A stretch of DNA of 64,000 nt, taken from positions 434,001-498,000 of the forward strand of contig NZ_CP019426.1 in NCBI RefSeq assembly GCF_009834515.1, read 5' to 3'. The stretch is from Pseudomonas sp. R84. Lineage in GTDB: Bacteria > Pseudomonadota > Gammaproteobacteria > Pseudomonadales > Pseudomonadaceae. The notes below the pieces were generated by a model, which ran no database searches, had not been told where the DNA came from, and was given only the letters and a program-made list of their open reading frames with translations. This document shows, piece after piece, positions 1 to 8,797 of this stretch. The position numbers and the translations under genes were made by a program. Numbering within the stretch: the stretch's first letter is position 1; every line of letters begins with the position of its first letter.

Positions 1-1007
1 CCGAACTGACTTCGATGCTGGTCGATGCGCTCGGCCCGGATTTGCTCGATAACCCTGAAGAGCGCCTGCTCGATCTAGAACCGTTCGCTGAAAAAGCCGC
101 ATTCCGCAAGGCCTTCGCCGAGCAACGCCTGCACAGCAAAAAAGCTTTGGCCTATCTGATTCACGAACGGCTGGGCATCGCGGTCAATCCGGCGGCGATG
201 TTCGATGTGCAGGTCAAGCGGATCCATGAATACAAACGTCAGTTGCTCAACCTGCTGCACACCGTGGCGCTGTATCAGGCGATTCGCGCCGAGCCGGAAG
301 TCGACTGGGTGCCACGGGTGAAGATCTTCGCCGGTAAAGCGGCGGCGAGTTATCACCAGGCCAAACTGATCATCAAGCTGACCAACGACATCGCCCGGGT
401 GGTGAACAACGATCCGACGGTGCGCGGCTTGCTGAAAGTGGTGTTTCTGCCTAACTACAATGTCAGCCTGGCGGAAAGCATCATTCCGGCGGCGGACTTG
501 TCCGAGCAGATTTCCACTGCCGGCTTCGAAGCGTCGGGCACCAGTAACATGAAGTTCGGCCTCAACGGCGCACTGACCATCGGCACGCTGGATGGCGCCA
601 ACGTGGAAATGTGCGAACGCATCGGTGCCGAGCACATGTTCATTTTCGGCCTCAGCGCTCAGCAGGTGGAGGCGCGCAAACAGAACCACGAGTTCAGCGC
701 GTTGCCGGACATCGCCGCGTCGCATCGTTTGAACGATGTGCTGCAAGCGATTCGCAGCGGGGTGTTCTCGCCGGATGACACTTCGCGCTATACCGGGCTG
801 ATCGATTCGCTGGTGGATTACGACCGCTTCCTGGTCTGCGCCGACTTCGATTCCTATTGGGAAGCACAGAAACGCGTTGAGGCGCATTGGCACGATTCCA
901 ACAACTGGTGGCGTTCGGCGGTCCTCAATACGGCGCGGATGGGCTGGTTCTCCTCGGACCGGACGATTCGCGAGTACGCCACGGATATCTGGAAAGCACT
1001 GGAGTAA
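1..1007 (+). CDS. glgP: Glycogen phosphorylase, C-terminal part (cut by window start)
   Basis: Phosphorolysis of glycogen or maltodextrin to glucose 1-phosphate in the cytoplasm. The reading frame is open from the first bases, so the N-terminal part lies outside the window; about 335 residues remain, against roughly 815 for the family. The pyridoxal-phosphate region is present: EASGTSNMKFGLNGA at about 535-580 contains the Lys that binds PLP, followed by the GTLDGANVEM segment typical of GT35 phosphorylases. The upstream DVQVKRIHEYKRQ motif is also characteristic. The gene ends at a TAA and is followed by a REP-type repeat pair. It stands alone here; whether it belongs to a glycogen operon cannot be seen. 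Confidence 0.95.
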   Translation, partial: ELTSMLVDALGPDLLDNPEERLLDLEPFAEKAAFRKAFAEQRLHSKKALAYLIHERLGIAVNPAAMFDVQVKRIHEYKRQLLNLLHTVALYQAIRAEPEVDWVPRVKIFAGKAAASYHQAKLIIKLTNDIARVVNNDPTVRGLLKVVFLPNYNVSLAESIIPAADLSEQISTAGFEASGTSNMKFGLNGALTIGTLDGANVEMCERIGAEHMFIFGLSAQQVEARKQNHEFSALPDIAASHRLNDVLQAIRSGVFSPDDTSRYTGLIDSLVDYDRFLVCADFDSYWEAQKRVEAHWHDSNNWWRSAVLNTARMGWFSSDRTIREYATDIWKALE

Positions 1008-1040
1008 CTTTCCACTCGGCTCGATATAATCGCGCGCCGG

Positions 1041-1119
1041 AAAAGATCGCAGCCTGCGGCAGCTCCTACAGAGGTGTTCACATAACCCTGTAGGAGCTTC
1101 CGCAGGCTGCGATCTTTTT
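1041..1119. repeat. REP-type inverted pair, AGCTGCCGAAGGCTGCGATC family
   Basis: Two head-to-head copies of a 20-odd base palindromic unit (AAAAGATCGCAGCCTGCGGC... and ...GCAGGCTGCGATCTTTTT) flank a short spacer between glgP and the DUF2339 gene. The same unit recurs at 14746, 44912, 50109 and 57336. The arrangement (two inverted REPs with a variable middle) is that of a REPIN. Confidence 0.85.
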
Positions 1120-1174
1120 GGGTCAGGCTGCGCTAATCTTCCCGGATTAGCCTTCGCGCTTAGGGATATCGACC

Positions 1175-4100
1175 ATGCAATGGATGTTCATGTTGATCGG
1201 GCTGGTGCTCGGCTGGCTGCTCGACGAGTCGTTCAGTGATGCGCTATTAGGCGCGTTGCTGGGGCTGGCATTCGGGCAGACGATCCGCATCGCGCGGCTA
1301 GGCTCGCAGGCTATGGAGCAGCAACGTCAACTTGAGCAGGCGAAGGTCGCTTTGCAGGGCGTCGAACAGCGTCTGTTTCTGCTCGAAGGTGCACCGGTTC
1401 GTGCCGCGTCATCACCGAGTACGCCGCCCGTTACCGAGCCAATCGTAGAAACGGTCAAAGCCGCCGAACAAGCCCCGGCCCCTGAACTGGTCTGGGAGCT
1501 ACCGCCCGAACTCGAACCGATTTCCGCCGTCGCCAGCGAGACCAGCCAACCGCTGCCCGCTGATGTGTGGCGCCTCGACGCCGTCACGCCCGAACCGTCA
1601 AAACCCGCCGAACCTCGTGGTCCGAACCTGATCGAACGCGGCATCAGTGCTGCGCGTAACTGGCTGTTCGGTGGCAACACCGTGCTGCGAGTCGGCGTGG
1701 TGTTGCTGTTCTTCGGTCTGGCGTTCCTGCTGCGCTACGCCACCGAAGGCATGGTCGTGCCGATCGAGTTGCGTTACGCCGGCGTCGCGGCGGCGGCGTT
1801 GGGCTTGCTCGCGCTGGGCTGGTGGCTGCGCCGGCGCAACAGTAATTACGCGTTGATGCTGCAAGGTACCGGGATCGCGGTGCTGTACCTGACGGTGTTT
1901 GCGGCGATGCGTCTGCATCCGTTGCTTGATCCATCGGCCGCGCTCGGCCTGCTGGTGGCGGTCACCGTTTTCTCGGCGATCCTCGCCATCACTCAGGATG
2001 CTTTAGGGTTGGCGGCTGCGGCGGCATTGGGCGGTTTCGCCGCGCCGATCCTGACCTCGACCGGCGCCGGCAACCACGTCGCGCTATTCAGTTATTTCGC
2101 GTTGCTCAACGCTGGCATTCTCGCCATCGCCTGGTTCAAGGCCTGGCGTCTGCTCAACCTGATCGGCTTCGTCGGCACCTTCGGCATCGGTTTCGCCTGG
2201 GGCTTGCGCTCTTATGCGCCGGAGCTGTTGTGGAGTACCGAGCCGTTCCTGATTCTGTTTTTCCTGATGTACCTCGCCATCGGTCTGTTGTTCGCGCGGC
2301 GCAAGTTGCTCGATATGCCAGATGCGCCGGCAGAGGGTGACCGTGAAGCGTTACTGCACTGGTCTGCGCGCAAGGGCGATTACGTCGACGGGACGATGCT
2401 GTTCGGCCCGCCGCTCATTGGCTTTGGTTTGCAGTTTGAGCTGGTGCAGCATCTGGAGTTTGCTGCTGCGTTCAGTGCGCTAGCGCTGGGCATGATCTAC
2501 ATGGCGCTGGCCAAGCTGTTAATGGGTGGACGCGCGGTGCTGCTGGGCGAAACCTGTCTGGCGCTCGGGGTGATTTTTGCCAGCCTGGCCATTCCGTTGG
2601 GGCTGGATGCGCGCTGGACCTCAGCGGCATGGGCGGTGGAAGGCGCGGGGATTTTCTGGCTCGGTCTGCGTCAGCATCGACCGTTCGCCCGGGCGTTTGC
2701 CTTGCTGCTGCAACTGGGTTCCGCGTTGGCCTTCCTCAGTCAGTTGGGCGTCGGCGAGAGCAGTTTGCTCGACGGTGCGCCGCTGGGCGCGTTGATGCTC
2801 GGCCTCGCGCTGCTGTTCAGTTTCTACCAATTGCGCAAGGCTTCGCCGGAACAGGCCGCGCCTTGGGAACGTCAAGGTTTGCCGGTGCTGGCGTGTCTGG
2901 GTTTGACGTTCCTCTATCTGCTCGCGCCACTGTTCTTCTTCGTCCAGGCCACGGCGATCAGTTGGGCGTTGGCCGGTTTGGTGACGCTGTTTGTCGGTCT
3001 GCGGATTCAGTCGCGTACGTTCCTGTTCAGCGCATTTGCCGTGCAGCTACTCGGTGGCGCGTTGTTCCTGCTGCGTCTGCAAGGTGCAGGGGAAGATTCC
3101 GCCGCAGTGTTCAGCGCCGGTTGGAGCGGCTTGCTCAGTGCGTCGTTGATTGGTCTGGCGTTGATCGCTGGCATGCTGTTGGCGGCTCGCGATGAAATGG
3201 TGCGCGGTGATGTGCGTCTGCTGCGCGGTTTGTCGGTGGTGCTGTTGGCCGGTCTGGTGCTGATCAATCTGGCAGTGCTGTTTGTGCTGCCGTGGCAGAC
3301 CGCGAGTGCGGTGTGGGCAGCGAGTGGTTTGCTGATTATCTGGTTGAGCCTGTACCTCAAGCAACGCGTAAGTTTTGTCTTTGGTCTGCTGTTGCAGGTG
3401 ATTGGCGGTGCGGCGTTTTTGCTGGCCGGCCCCAAGTTGCTTGGACCGTTGTCCAGCGAAGGTCTGAAGCCTTTGGCCGATGGCGGATTCTGGACGCCGC
3501 TGGTGTTGGGCCTGGCCGCGATGATCGGTGCGTGGCGCCTGCAACTGGGCAATCACGCCTCGGCATTCGATGCGTTGAGTTTGCAGCGGTTGTCCGAAGT
3601 ATTGCTGGTGTGGGGCGCCGGCTGGTGGGCGTTGGCGTGGGTCAGCGAGGTGCTGCGTTTTGCTGCTCCGAATCTGCAAGGCACGTTGCTGCTGTTGGTT
3701 GCAGCCGTCAGCGTGGCGGTGTGGACGCTGCTGTCGTTGCGGTTGAAATGGCCGGCGCTGGGCTTGCTCTGTACCTTGCTGATTCCGGCAGCAGGTCTGG
3801 TGTTGCTCGCTGCCTGGCATTCGCGTTATCACCCAGCGGCCGATTTCGGTTGGCTGGCGTGGGCGGCGGTGTTTGCCGTGCACTTCTTCAGTCTGCGACG
3901 CTTGGCGCCGATGCTGCCGGCGCGCGCCTTGAGTGCGGCACATGTACTCGGCTGCTGGCTGCTGATCGGCGTGCTGGCGCTGGAGTTGCGCTACGGCCTG
4001 CTGCTGTTGTCCGAGCAATACAACGCTTGGCGCTGGCTCGGTTGGGCGATTCTGCCGAGCCTTTATCTGCTGCTGGCGGCAGTACCGCGCAGTTGGCCGT

Positions 4101-4759
4101 GGCCGGTGGCGGCATTCCCTCGCGAGTACCGTTTGTACGCCGCTGCGCCGCTGGCGGTGTTGATGCTCGCATGGTTCTGGCTGGCCAATGGTGTCAGCGA
4201 TGGCAATGCCGAGCCGTTGCCGTACGTGCCGCTGCTCAATCCGCTGGAGTTGGGTCTGCTGTTCGCGCTGTTCGGTGTTTATGTCTGGTCGCGCAGTGCG
4301 GTTTCGCAGCTGTCGATTCGTCAGGACTACGCCGAATACGCGACGCAATTGATCGCCGGGGTTTCGCTGTTCGCCTTCTGCACGGCGCTGGTCACCCGCG
4401 CCGCGCACCATTGGGCGGGCATCCCGTTTGAGCTGGATACGCTGCTCGCCTCAATGTTGGTGCAGGCCGGATTGTCGATCGTCTGGACGCTGATGGCGCT
4501 CGGGCTGATGATCGGCGGGCATCTGCGTCATCGTCGCGAAGTGTGGCTGATCGGCGCGGCGTTGATTGCGCTGGTGGTGGCCAAACTGATTTTTGTCGAA
4601 TTGAGCAACCGTGGTGGCCTCGCCCGGATCGTCTCGTTTATCGGCGTTGGCGTGTTACTGCTGGTGGTCGGTTATTTCGCACCGCTGCCGCCCAAACGCG
4701 CTGAAGCTGAGCCGGCGGCGGACAAACCGATCCCGGACACCGAAGGAGTTTCATCTTGA
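1175..4759 (+). CDS. DUF2339-family large polytopic membrane protein
   Basis: A very hydrophobic protein of 1194 residues. Two short hydrophobic helices lie at about 1-36, followed by a coiled-coil stretch rich in Gln/Glu (about 46-72), a Pro/Ala/Glu-rich linker (about 75-150), and then from about 168 to 1180 an almost continuous series of Leu/Ala/Gly-rich membrane segments, by eye more than 25. The C-terminus is short and polar. Length, layout and composition match the DUF2339 family, whose function is not established. ATG at 1175 follows AGGGA at a good distance. The stop overlaps the start of the next gene, so the two are translationally coupled and probably act together in the inner membrane. 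No enzymatic motif was recognised. Confidence 0.85.
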   Translation: MQWMFMLIGLVLGWLLDESFSDALLGALLGLAFGQTIRIARLGSQAMEQQRQLEQAKVALQGVEQRLFLLEGAPVRAASSPSTPPVTEPIVETVKAAEQAPAPELVWELPPELEPISAVASETSQPLPADVWRLDAVTPEPSKPAEPRGPNLIERGISAARNWLFGGNTVLRVGVVLLFFGLAFLLRYATEGMVVPIELRYAGVAAAALGLLALGWWLRRRNSNYALMLQGTGIAVLYLTVFAAMRLHPLLDPSAALGLLVAVTVFSAILAITQDALGLAAAAALGGFAAPILTSTGAGNHVALFSYFALLNAGILAIAWFKAWRLLNLIGFVGTFGIGFAWGLRSYAPELLWSTEPFLILFFLMYLAIGLLFARRKLLDMPDAPAEGDREALLHWSARKGDYVDGTMLFGPPLIGFGLQFELVQHLEFAAAFSALALGMIYMALAKLLMGGRAVLLGETCLALGVIFASLAIPLGLDARWTSAAWAVEGAGIFWLGLRQHRPFARAFALLLQLGSALAFLSQLGVGESSLLDGAPLGALMLGLALLFSFYQLRKASPEQAAPWERQGLPVLACLGLTFLYLLAPLFFFVQATAISWALAGLVTLFVGLRIQSRTFLFSAFAVQLLGGALFLLRLQGAGEDSAAVFSAGWSGLLSASLIGLALIAGMLLAARDEMVRGDVRLLRGLSVVLLAGLVLINLAVLFVLPWQTASAVWAASGLLIIWLSLYLKQRVSFVFGLLLQVIGGAAFLLAGPKLLGPLSSEGLKPLADGGFWTPLVLGLAAMIGAWRLQLGNHASAFDALSLQRLSEVLLVWGAGWWALAWVSEVLRFAAPNLQGTLLLLVAAVSVAVWTLLSLRLKWPALGLLCTLLIPAAGLVLLAAWHSRYHPAADFGWLAWAAVFAVHFFSLRRLAPMLPARALSAAHVLGCWLLIGVLALELRYGLLLLSEQYNAWRWLGWAILPSLYLLLAAVPRSWPWPVAAFPREYRLYAAAPLAVLMLAWFWLANGVSDGNAEPLPYVPLLNPLELGLLFALFGVYVWSRSAVSQLSIRQDYAEYATQLIAGVSLFAFCTALVTRAAHHWAGIPFELDTLLASMLVQAGLSIVWTLMALGLMIGGHLRHRREVWLIGAALIALVVAKLIFVELSNRGGLARIVSFIGVGVLLLVVGYFAPLPPKRAEAEPAADKPIPDTEGVSS

Positions 4760-6120
4760 GTCGCATGCTGAATCTGGGTTGGTTGGCGTTGGGCGTGGTG
4801 ATGGTGGCCGGTGCCCAGGAAAAACCGGCGGACTTCGCCACGCAGGTGCCGCTGTCAGTCACAGGCAATGGCCCTTGGTATCGCCTCGAGTTGCCGTTGA
4901 GCGTGCAATTGCAGGCACGCCAGACCGATCTCAGTGATCTGCGTGTGTTCAACGCCGCCGGCGAACCGCAGGCTTACGCCTTGGCACGCGAATCGGCACA
5001 GACCCGCGACGACGGTCAGTTGCACGAGGTGAAGTGGTTCCCGCTGTACAACGCCGCCGACGCCAGCGAGCGCGCGCCGAATGTGCGCGTGCAATCGACG
5101 ACCAGCGGCACGCTGGTCGAAGTGCAACCGTCCAGCCAGTTGGAGGCGGGTGAAGAAGTGCTGCGTGGCTGGCTGCTCGATGCCAGCGCGATCAAGGCGC
5201 CGTTGCAGCAGTTGATCCTCGACTGGACCAGCGAGCGCGACGGCTTCCAGCGCTTCAGCATCGAAGCCAGCGACGACCTGCAACATTGGCAAGCCTGGGG
5301 CGAAGGGCAGGTGGCACGGCTGACCTTTTCCGATGAGCGCATCGAGCAGCATGAGGTGACGTTGCCGGGGCAATCGGCGCGCTATGTGCGGTTGCTGTGG
5401 GAATCGCCGAACTCGGCGCCGATCCTGACGGCGGCACAATTGAAAAGCAGTGATCCGCGCAATGTTCCGCTGCCGTTGGTCTGGTCGCAGGCATTGGCCG
5501 GCAGCAGTGCCAAGGTCGGCGAGTACACCTGGCAATTGCCGATGGGGCTGAATGTCGAGCGGGTGCAGGTCGAAATCAAACAACCGAACAGTCTGGCGCC
5601 GGTGACATTGGCGGGACGCCGCGAAAGCAGCTTGCCTTGGCAGGAGCTGAGCAGCGGGTTGCTCTATCGCCTGACCCAGAATGGTCAGGACGTGGTGCAG
5701 AACGAATTGCAGCTTTACGGGCAAACCGTGCAGCAGTTGAAGCTGACGGTGGATGAGCGTGGCGGTGGTCTGGGTGAGCAGGCGCCAAGCGTGAAGTACG
5801 CGGTGCGAGCGACGCAGGTGATTTTCCTCGCGCGCGGGGAGGGGCCGTACAGTCTGGCGTTGGGCAATCCGAGTGTGAAGACAGCGAATCTGCCGTTGGC
5901 GACGCTGATTCCGGATTTCAAACCGGAGAAACTGGCGGCGTTGAGTAAGGCTGCGGTTCAGGGAGAGGTGGTGGCTACGCAGACCTCCACGGCGACCACG
6001 GCGGCGGTGGCTGAGACCAACTGGAAAAAGATCGGGTTGTGGGCGGTGTTGTTATTGAGCGTGGTTTTCCTTGGGGCGATGGCGTTGAGCTTGTTGCGCA
6101 AGCCTCCAACTAACACCTGA
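4756..6120 (+). CDS. DUF3999-family envelope protein with discoidin-like domain
   Basis: 454 residues. A signal peptide occupies about 1-20 (MSRMLNLGWLALGVVMVAGA), beta-rich periplasmic domains follow, and one membrane helix at about 425-447 is followed by a short basic tail. Residues of about 140-235 resemble an F5/8 (discoidin, carbohydrate-binding) fold, with the pattern FSIEASDDLQHW and later SARYVRLLWES; this is my inference from pattern. The start is TTG at 4756, chosen because AAGGAG at 4743-4748 is spaced 7 bases from it; ATG at 4765 would be too far. The TTG overlaps the TGA of the DUF2339 gene. This genetic coupling suggests a complex with the polytopic partner. Function is unknown. 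Confidence 0.83.
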   Translation: MSRMLNLGWLALGVVMVAGAQEKPADFATQVPLSVTGNGPWYRLELPLSVQLQARQTDLSDLRVFNAAGEPQAYALARESAQTRDDGQLHEVKWFPLYNAADASERAPNVRVQSTTSGTLVEVQPSSQLEAGEEVLRGWLLDASAIKAPLQQLILDWTSERDGFQRFSIEASDDLQHWQAWGEGQVARLTFSDERIEQHEVTLPGQSARYVRLLWESPNSAPILTAAQLKSSDPRNVPLPLVWSQALAGSSAKVGEYTWQLPMGLNVERVQVEIKQPNSLAPVTLAGRRESSLPWQELSSGLLYRLTQNGQDVVQNELQLYGQTVQQLKLTVDERGGGLGEQAPSVKYAVRATQVIFLARGEGPYSLALGNPSVKTANLPLATLIPDFKPEKLAALSKAAVQGEVVATQTSTATTAAVAETNWKKIGLWAVLLLSVVFLGAMALSLLRKPPTNT

Positions 6121-6370
6121 GAATGGCTGGCGCTGCTCGCGAAAGCGGCGTTTCAGCCAATACATATTCCGAACTGATCAATTAACCCCCAGCCACACCC
6201 GTCCGATTTCGGACTACGCTAAATCCGCTACCTGAACTCTCCACCGACAATCACGTCTCATGCAGGCAATTACACCCCAACGCACGTTACCGGGCGTCTT
6301 CGCTCGCTACGTTTTCAGACTCCCTGTAAACTGCGCGGGTTTTTAGCCCCCCATTCCACCGGAGCCGTCC

Positions 6371-7381
6371 ATGTCCCGCGTTACCCTGAGTCGCTATTTG
6401 ATTGAGCAGACCCGCAGCAATAACACTCCTGCCGATCTGCGTTTCCTGATCGAAGTGGTGGCGCGTGCTTGCAAAGAAATCAGCCACGCCGTGTCCAAAG
6501 GCGCCCTGGGTGGTGTTCTGGGCAGCATGGGCACTGAAAACGTCCAAGGCGAAGTGCAAAAGAAGCTCGACGTGATCTCCAACGAGATCCTGCTCGAAGC
6601 CAACGAATGGGGCGGTCACCTGGCCGGCATGGCGTCCGAAGAAATGGACAATGCCTACCAGATCCCGGGCAAATACCCGAAAGGCGCGTACCTGCTGGTA
6701 TTCGACCCACTGGACGGCTCGTCGAACATCGACATCAACGCTCCGGTCGGTACCATCTTCTCGGTACTGCGTTGCCCGAACGAATACCTGAGCCAGAACG
6801 AGCCGCTGAACGAGAAAGCGTTCCTGCAGCCAGGCACTCAGCAAGTTGCCGCCGGTTACGCGATCTACGGCCCGCAAACCATGCTGGTACTGACCCTGGG
6901 CGACGGCGTCAAAGGCTTCACCCTCGACCGCGAAATGGGCAGCTTCGTGCTGACCCACGAAGACATCACCATTCCTGAGTCGACCCAGGAATTCGCCATC
7001 AACATGTCCAACCAGCGTCACTGGGAAGCCCCGGTACAACGCTACGTCGGCGAGCTGCTGGCCGGTGAAGAAGGTCCGCTGAAAAAGAACTACAACATGC
7101 GTTGGGTCGCGGCGATGGTTGCCGACGTGCACCGCATCCTGACCCGTGGCGGTCTGTTCATGTACCCGCGCGACAGCCGTGAGCCATCTAAGCCAGGCAA
7201 ACTGCGTCTGATGTACGAAGCCAACCCGATGTCGTTCCTGGTGGAACAAGCCGGCGGCGCGTCCACCGACGGTCACCAGCGCATCCTCGACATTCAGCCG
7301 GAAGGCCTGCACCAGCGCGTAGCGGTGTTCCTCGGTTCGAAAGAAGAAGTTGCTCGCGCTACGGCCTACCACAAGGAGTAA
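6371..7381 (+). CDS. fbp: Fructose-1,6-bisphosphatase, class 1
   Basis: Hydrolyses fructose 1,6-bisphosphate to fructose 6-phosphate in gluconeogenesis, in the cytoplasm. The 336-residue length is normal for class 1 enzymes. The metal and phosphate signature [11 protein letters not shown] lies at about residues 111-121, and the later sequence [20 protein letters not shown] is the usual C-terminal active-site region. ATG follows GGAG at a correct distance. The stop sits inside the ribosome binding site of the DUF924 gene, suggesting one transcript. The 250-base region upstream (6121-6370) has a degraded REP-like unit near 6128-6150 and a weak -10-like TAAACT near 6327, but no convincing promoter. 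Confidence 0.97.
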   Translation: MSRVTLSRYLIEQTRSNNTPADLRFLIEVVARACKEISHAVSKGALGGVLGSMGTENVQGEVQKKLDVISNEILLEANEWGGHLAGMASEEMDNAYQIPGKYPKGAYLLVFDPLDGSSNIDINAPVGTIFSVLRCPNEYLSQNEPLNEKAFLQPGTQQVAAGYAIYGPQTMLVLTLGDGVKGFTLDREMGSFVLTHEDITIPESTQEFAINMSNQRHWEAPVQRYVGELLAGEEGPLKKNYNMRWVAAMVADVHRILTRGGLFMYPRDSREPSKPGKLRLMYEANPMSFLVEQAGGASTDGHQRILDIQPEGLHQRVAVFLGSKEEVARATAYHKE

Positions 7382-7384
7382 ACC

Positions 7385-7987
7385 ATGACCGCGCCCTGGC
7401 AGCCGTTGCTCGATTGGTGGTTCGGACAAGCCGAATCCCCCGACGAGATATCGGCTGACAAGGGCAAGTTGTGGTTCGGCAAGCGAGACAGCCAAGACCT
7501 CGAAGCGCGTGAGCGTTTCGGGGTCTTTGTCGATCAGGCCCTGGCCGGCGAATTGACCGAGTGGACGCAACGTCCCGAAGGTTGGCTGGCGGTGGTGTTA
7601 CTGCTCGATCAACTGCCGCGAATGATCTTTCGCGACTCTCCCAAAGCTTTCTCCGGCGATCTGCGTGCGCAGAAGCTCGTTGCGCAAGGCATTGCTGCGG
7701 ATTTCGATCGGCAGTTAAAACCGATTCAGCGTGTGTTCATTTATCTGGTGTTTGAGCACTGCGAGAATCTTGCGGTGCAGAACGAGGCGGTTTCCCGGTT
7801 TATCGAACTGGTGGCGGAACAGCCGGAAGCGCAACGGGCGGTGTTTGCTGACAATCTGGATTATGCCGAGCGGCATCAGAAGGTGATTGCGCGGTTTGGC
7901 CGGTTTCCGCATCGCAATGCGGTGTTGGGGCGGGAGTCTACGGCTGAGGAGTTGGTATTTCTCGATCAGCCTGGATCACGGTTCTAA
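7385..7987 (+). CDS. DUF924 family protein
   Basis: 200 residues of a soluble, mostly helical protein. The family signature is clear: WFG near the N-terminus, then DLEARERFG..VDQALAG, LLLDQLPRMIFR and the FEHCENLAVQN segment. DUF924 proteins have a TPR-like helical fold and no agreed function. The gene starts three bases after fbp, with AAGGAG overlapping the fbp end, so it is probably co-transcribed with fbp. Its stop is next to the convergent toxin gene. Confidence 0.88.
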   Translation: MTAPWQPLLDWWFGQAESPDEISADKGKLWFGKRDSQDLEARERFGVFVDQALAGELTEWTQRPEGWLAVVLLLDQLPRMIFRDSPKAFSGDLRAQKLVAQGIAADFDRQLKPIQRVFIYLVFEHCENLAVQNEAVSRFIELVAEQPEAQRAVFADNLDYAERHQKVIARFGRFPHRNAVLGRESTAEELVFLDQPGSRF

Positions 7988-7988
7988 A

Positions 7989-8321
7989 TCAAGGATTGCC
8001 TCGTAGAAGCCGTTTCATCAACAGTGCCGGTAGGCTTTTTCGCGTATCGACAATGATATGGATGAAAACCGTTTTTTCTCGCACCTCATAAATAATCCGG
8101 TTCCTTCCCAAAACAATCTGGCGGTATTGGCCGAGATTGAGCTTCTCGATTTCTTCGGGGATTGATCCTGAATAAGGCAGATCTGCGAGGCCGAGAATCG
8201 CAGTCTTGAGATCGGCATAAGTGCTTTGCCAAATTTGAAATGAGAACTGTCTGACGAGGTAGGAGCGAAGTTCTTTGAGATCTGCTTGTGCGGACTGGAG
8301 AATAACGACCTTTAAACTCAT
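7989..8321 (-). CDS. RelE/ParE-family toxin
   Basis: 110 residues. The N-terminal pattern VVILQSAQADLKELRSYL and the central LADLPYSGSIPEEIEKL...YRQIVLGRNRIIYEV are those of the RelE/ParE superfamily, with a C-terminal VFIHIIVDTRKSL strand. Such proteins are either mRNA interferases or gyrase poisons; the sequence alone does not decide, although the helix-rich ParE-like N-terminus favours ParE. It overlaps the upstream antitoxin gene by four bases (ATGA), the usual layout. Base composition is visibly less GC-rich than the neighbours (many Lys, Ile and Asn codons with A/T), suggesting a mobile accessory insertion between core genes. Confidence 0.88.
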   Translation of the reverse strand: MSLKVVILQSAQADLKELRSYLVRQFSFQIWQSTYADLKTAILGLADLPYSGSIPEEIEKLNLGQYRQIVLGRNRIIYEVREKTVFIHIIVDTRKSLPALLMKRLLRGNP

Positions 8322-8590
8322 TGGTGATCGGCCTTGTCCAAATCGGCAAAGACATCTTCAGCATCACTGAACTTGCCTTCCTCAATCTCCCGATTACCCA
8401 TCGCCAACAGTTTCAACAAGGCCATCGTGCCTTCTTGCTCTTCAAAGCTTTTCACATCCATCACCACTAGCTTGGCTTCACCGTTTTGAGTGATTACCAG
8501 AGGCTCGCGGCTTTCTGTGATTGATTTGACGATTTCGGCTGTGTGACTTTTCAGGTAACTGATGGGTTTGATTTGCGATGAAAGCTTCAT
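8318..8590 (-). CDS. Phd/YefM-family antitoxin
   Basis: 90 residues. The N-terminal half (IKPISYLKSHTAEIVKSI, then EPLVITQNGEAKLVVMDVKSFEE) is the Phd/YefM DNA-binding fold; the acidic C-terminal tail (EIEEGKFSDAEDVFADLDKADHQ) would wrap the toxin. It comes first in the pair and overlaps the toxin gene by four bases. Such antitoxins bind their own promoter, so autorepression is likely; the A/T-rich DNA just upstream (8591-8650) would hold the promoter, but no operator was defined by eye. Confidence 0.88.
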   Translation of the reverse strand: MKLSSQIKPISYLKSHTAEIVKSITESREPLVITQNGEAKLVVMDVKSFEEQEGTMALLKLLAMGNREIEEGKFSDAEDVFADLDKADHQ

Positions 8591-8751
8591 GGTTGAGCCC
8601 CGCTAAATTGAATGGGACTGAGTTTAGTCTTAATTCAGTCCAGCGTCAGTTCGAGCAGACGAGCGTGTTTCAATTCCAAATTCTTTCGTTGCTGATGCCG
8701 CCATCGCAGGCAAGTCCGCTCCCCCAGGATATCTGTGAACCATACAGAACC

Positions 8752-8783
8752 ATTGTAGGGCCGAGCTTGCTCGCGAAGGCGCC
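8752..8783. repeat. Single diverged REP-type unit
   Basis: TTGTAGGGCCGAGCTTGCTCGCGAAGGCG is a diverged copy of the GAGCCTGCTCGCGA unit, without a clear partner. It lies just past the 3' end of the chemoreceptor gene. Confidence 0.6.
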
Positions 8784-8797
8784 AAAAGCAGCGCCGC

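Noticed and set aside
8591..8797. A plus-strand gene of about 110 residues starting at 8578
   Set aside because: It would run through the antitoxin promoter, the REP unit and the end of the chemoreceptor gene; its composition is not protein-like.
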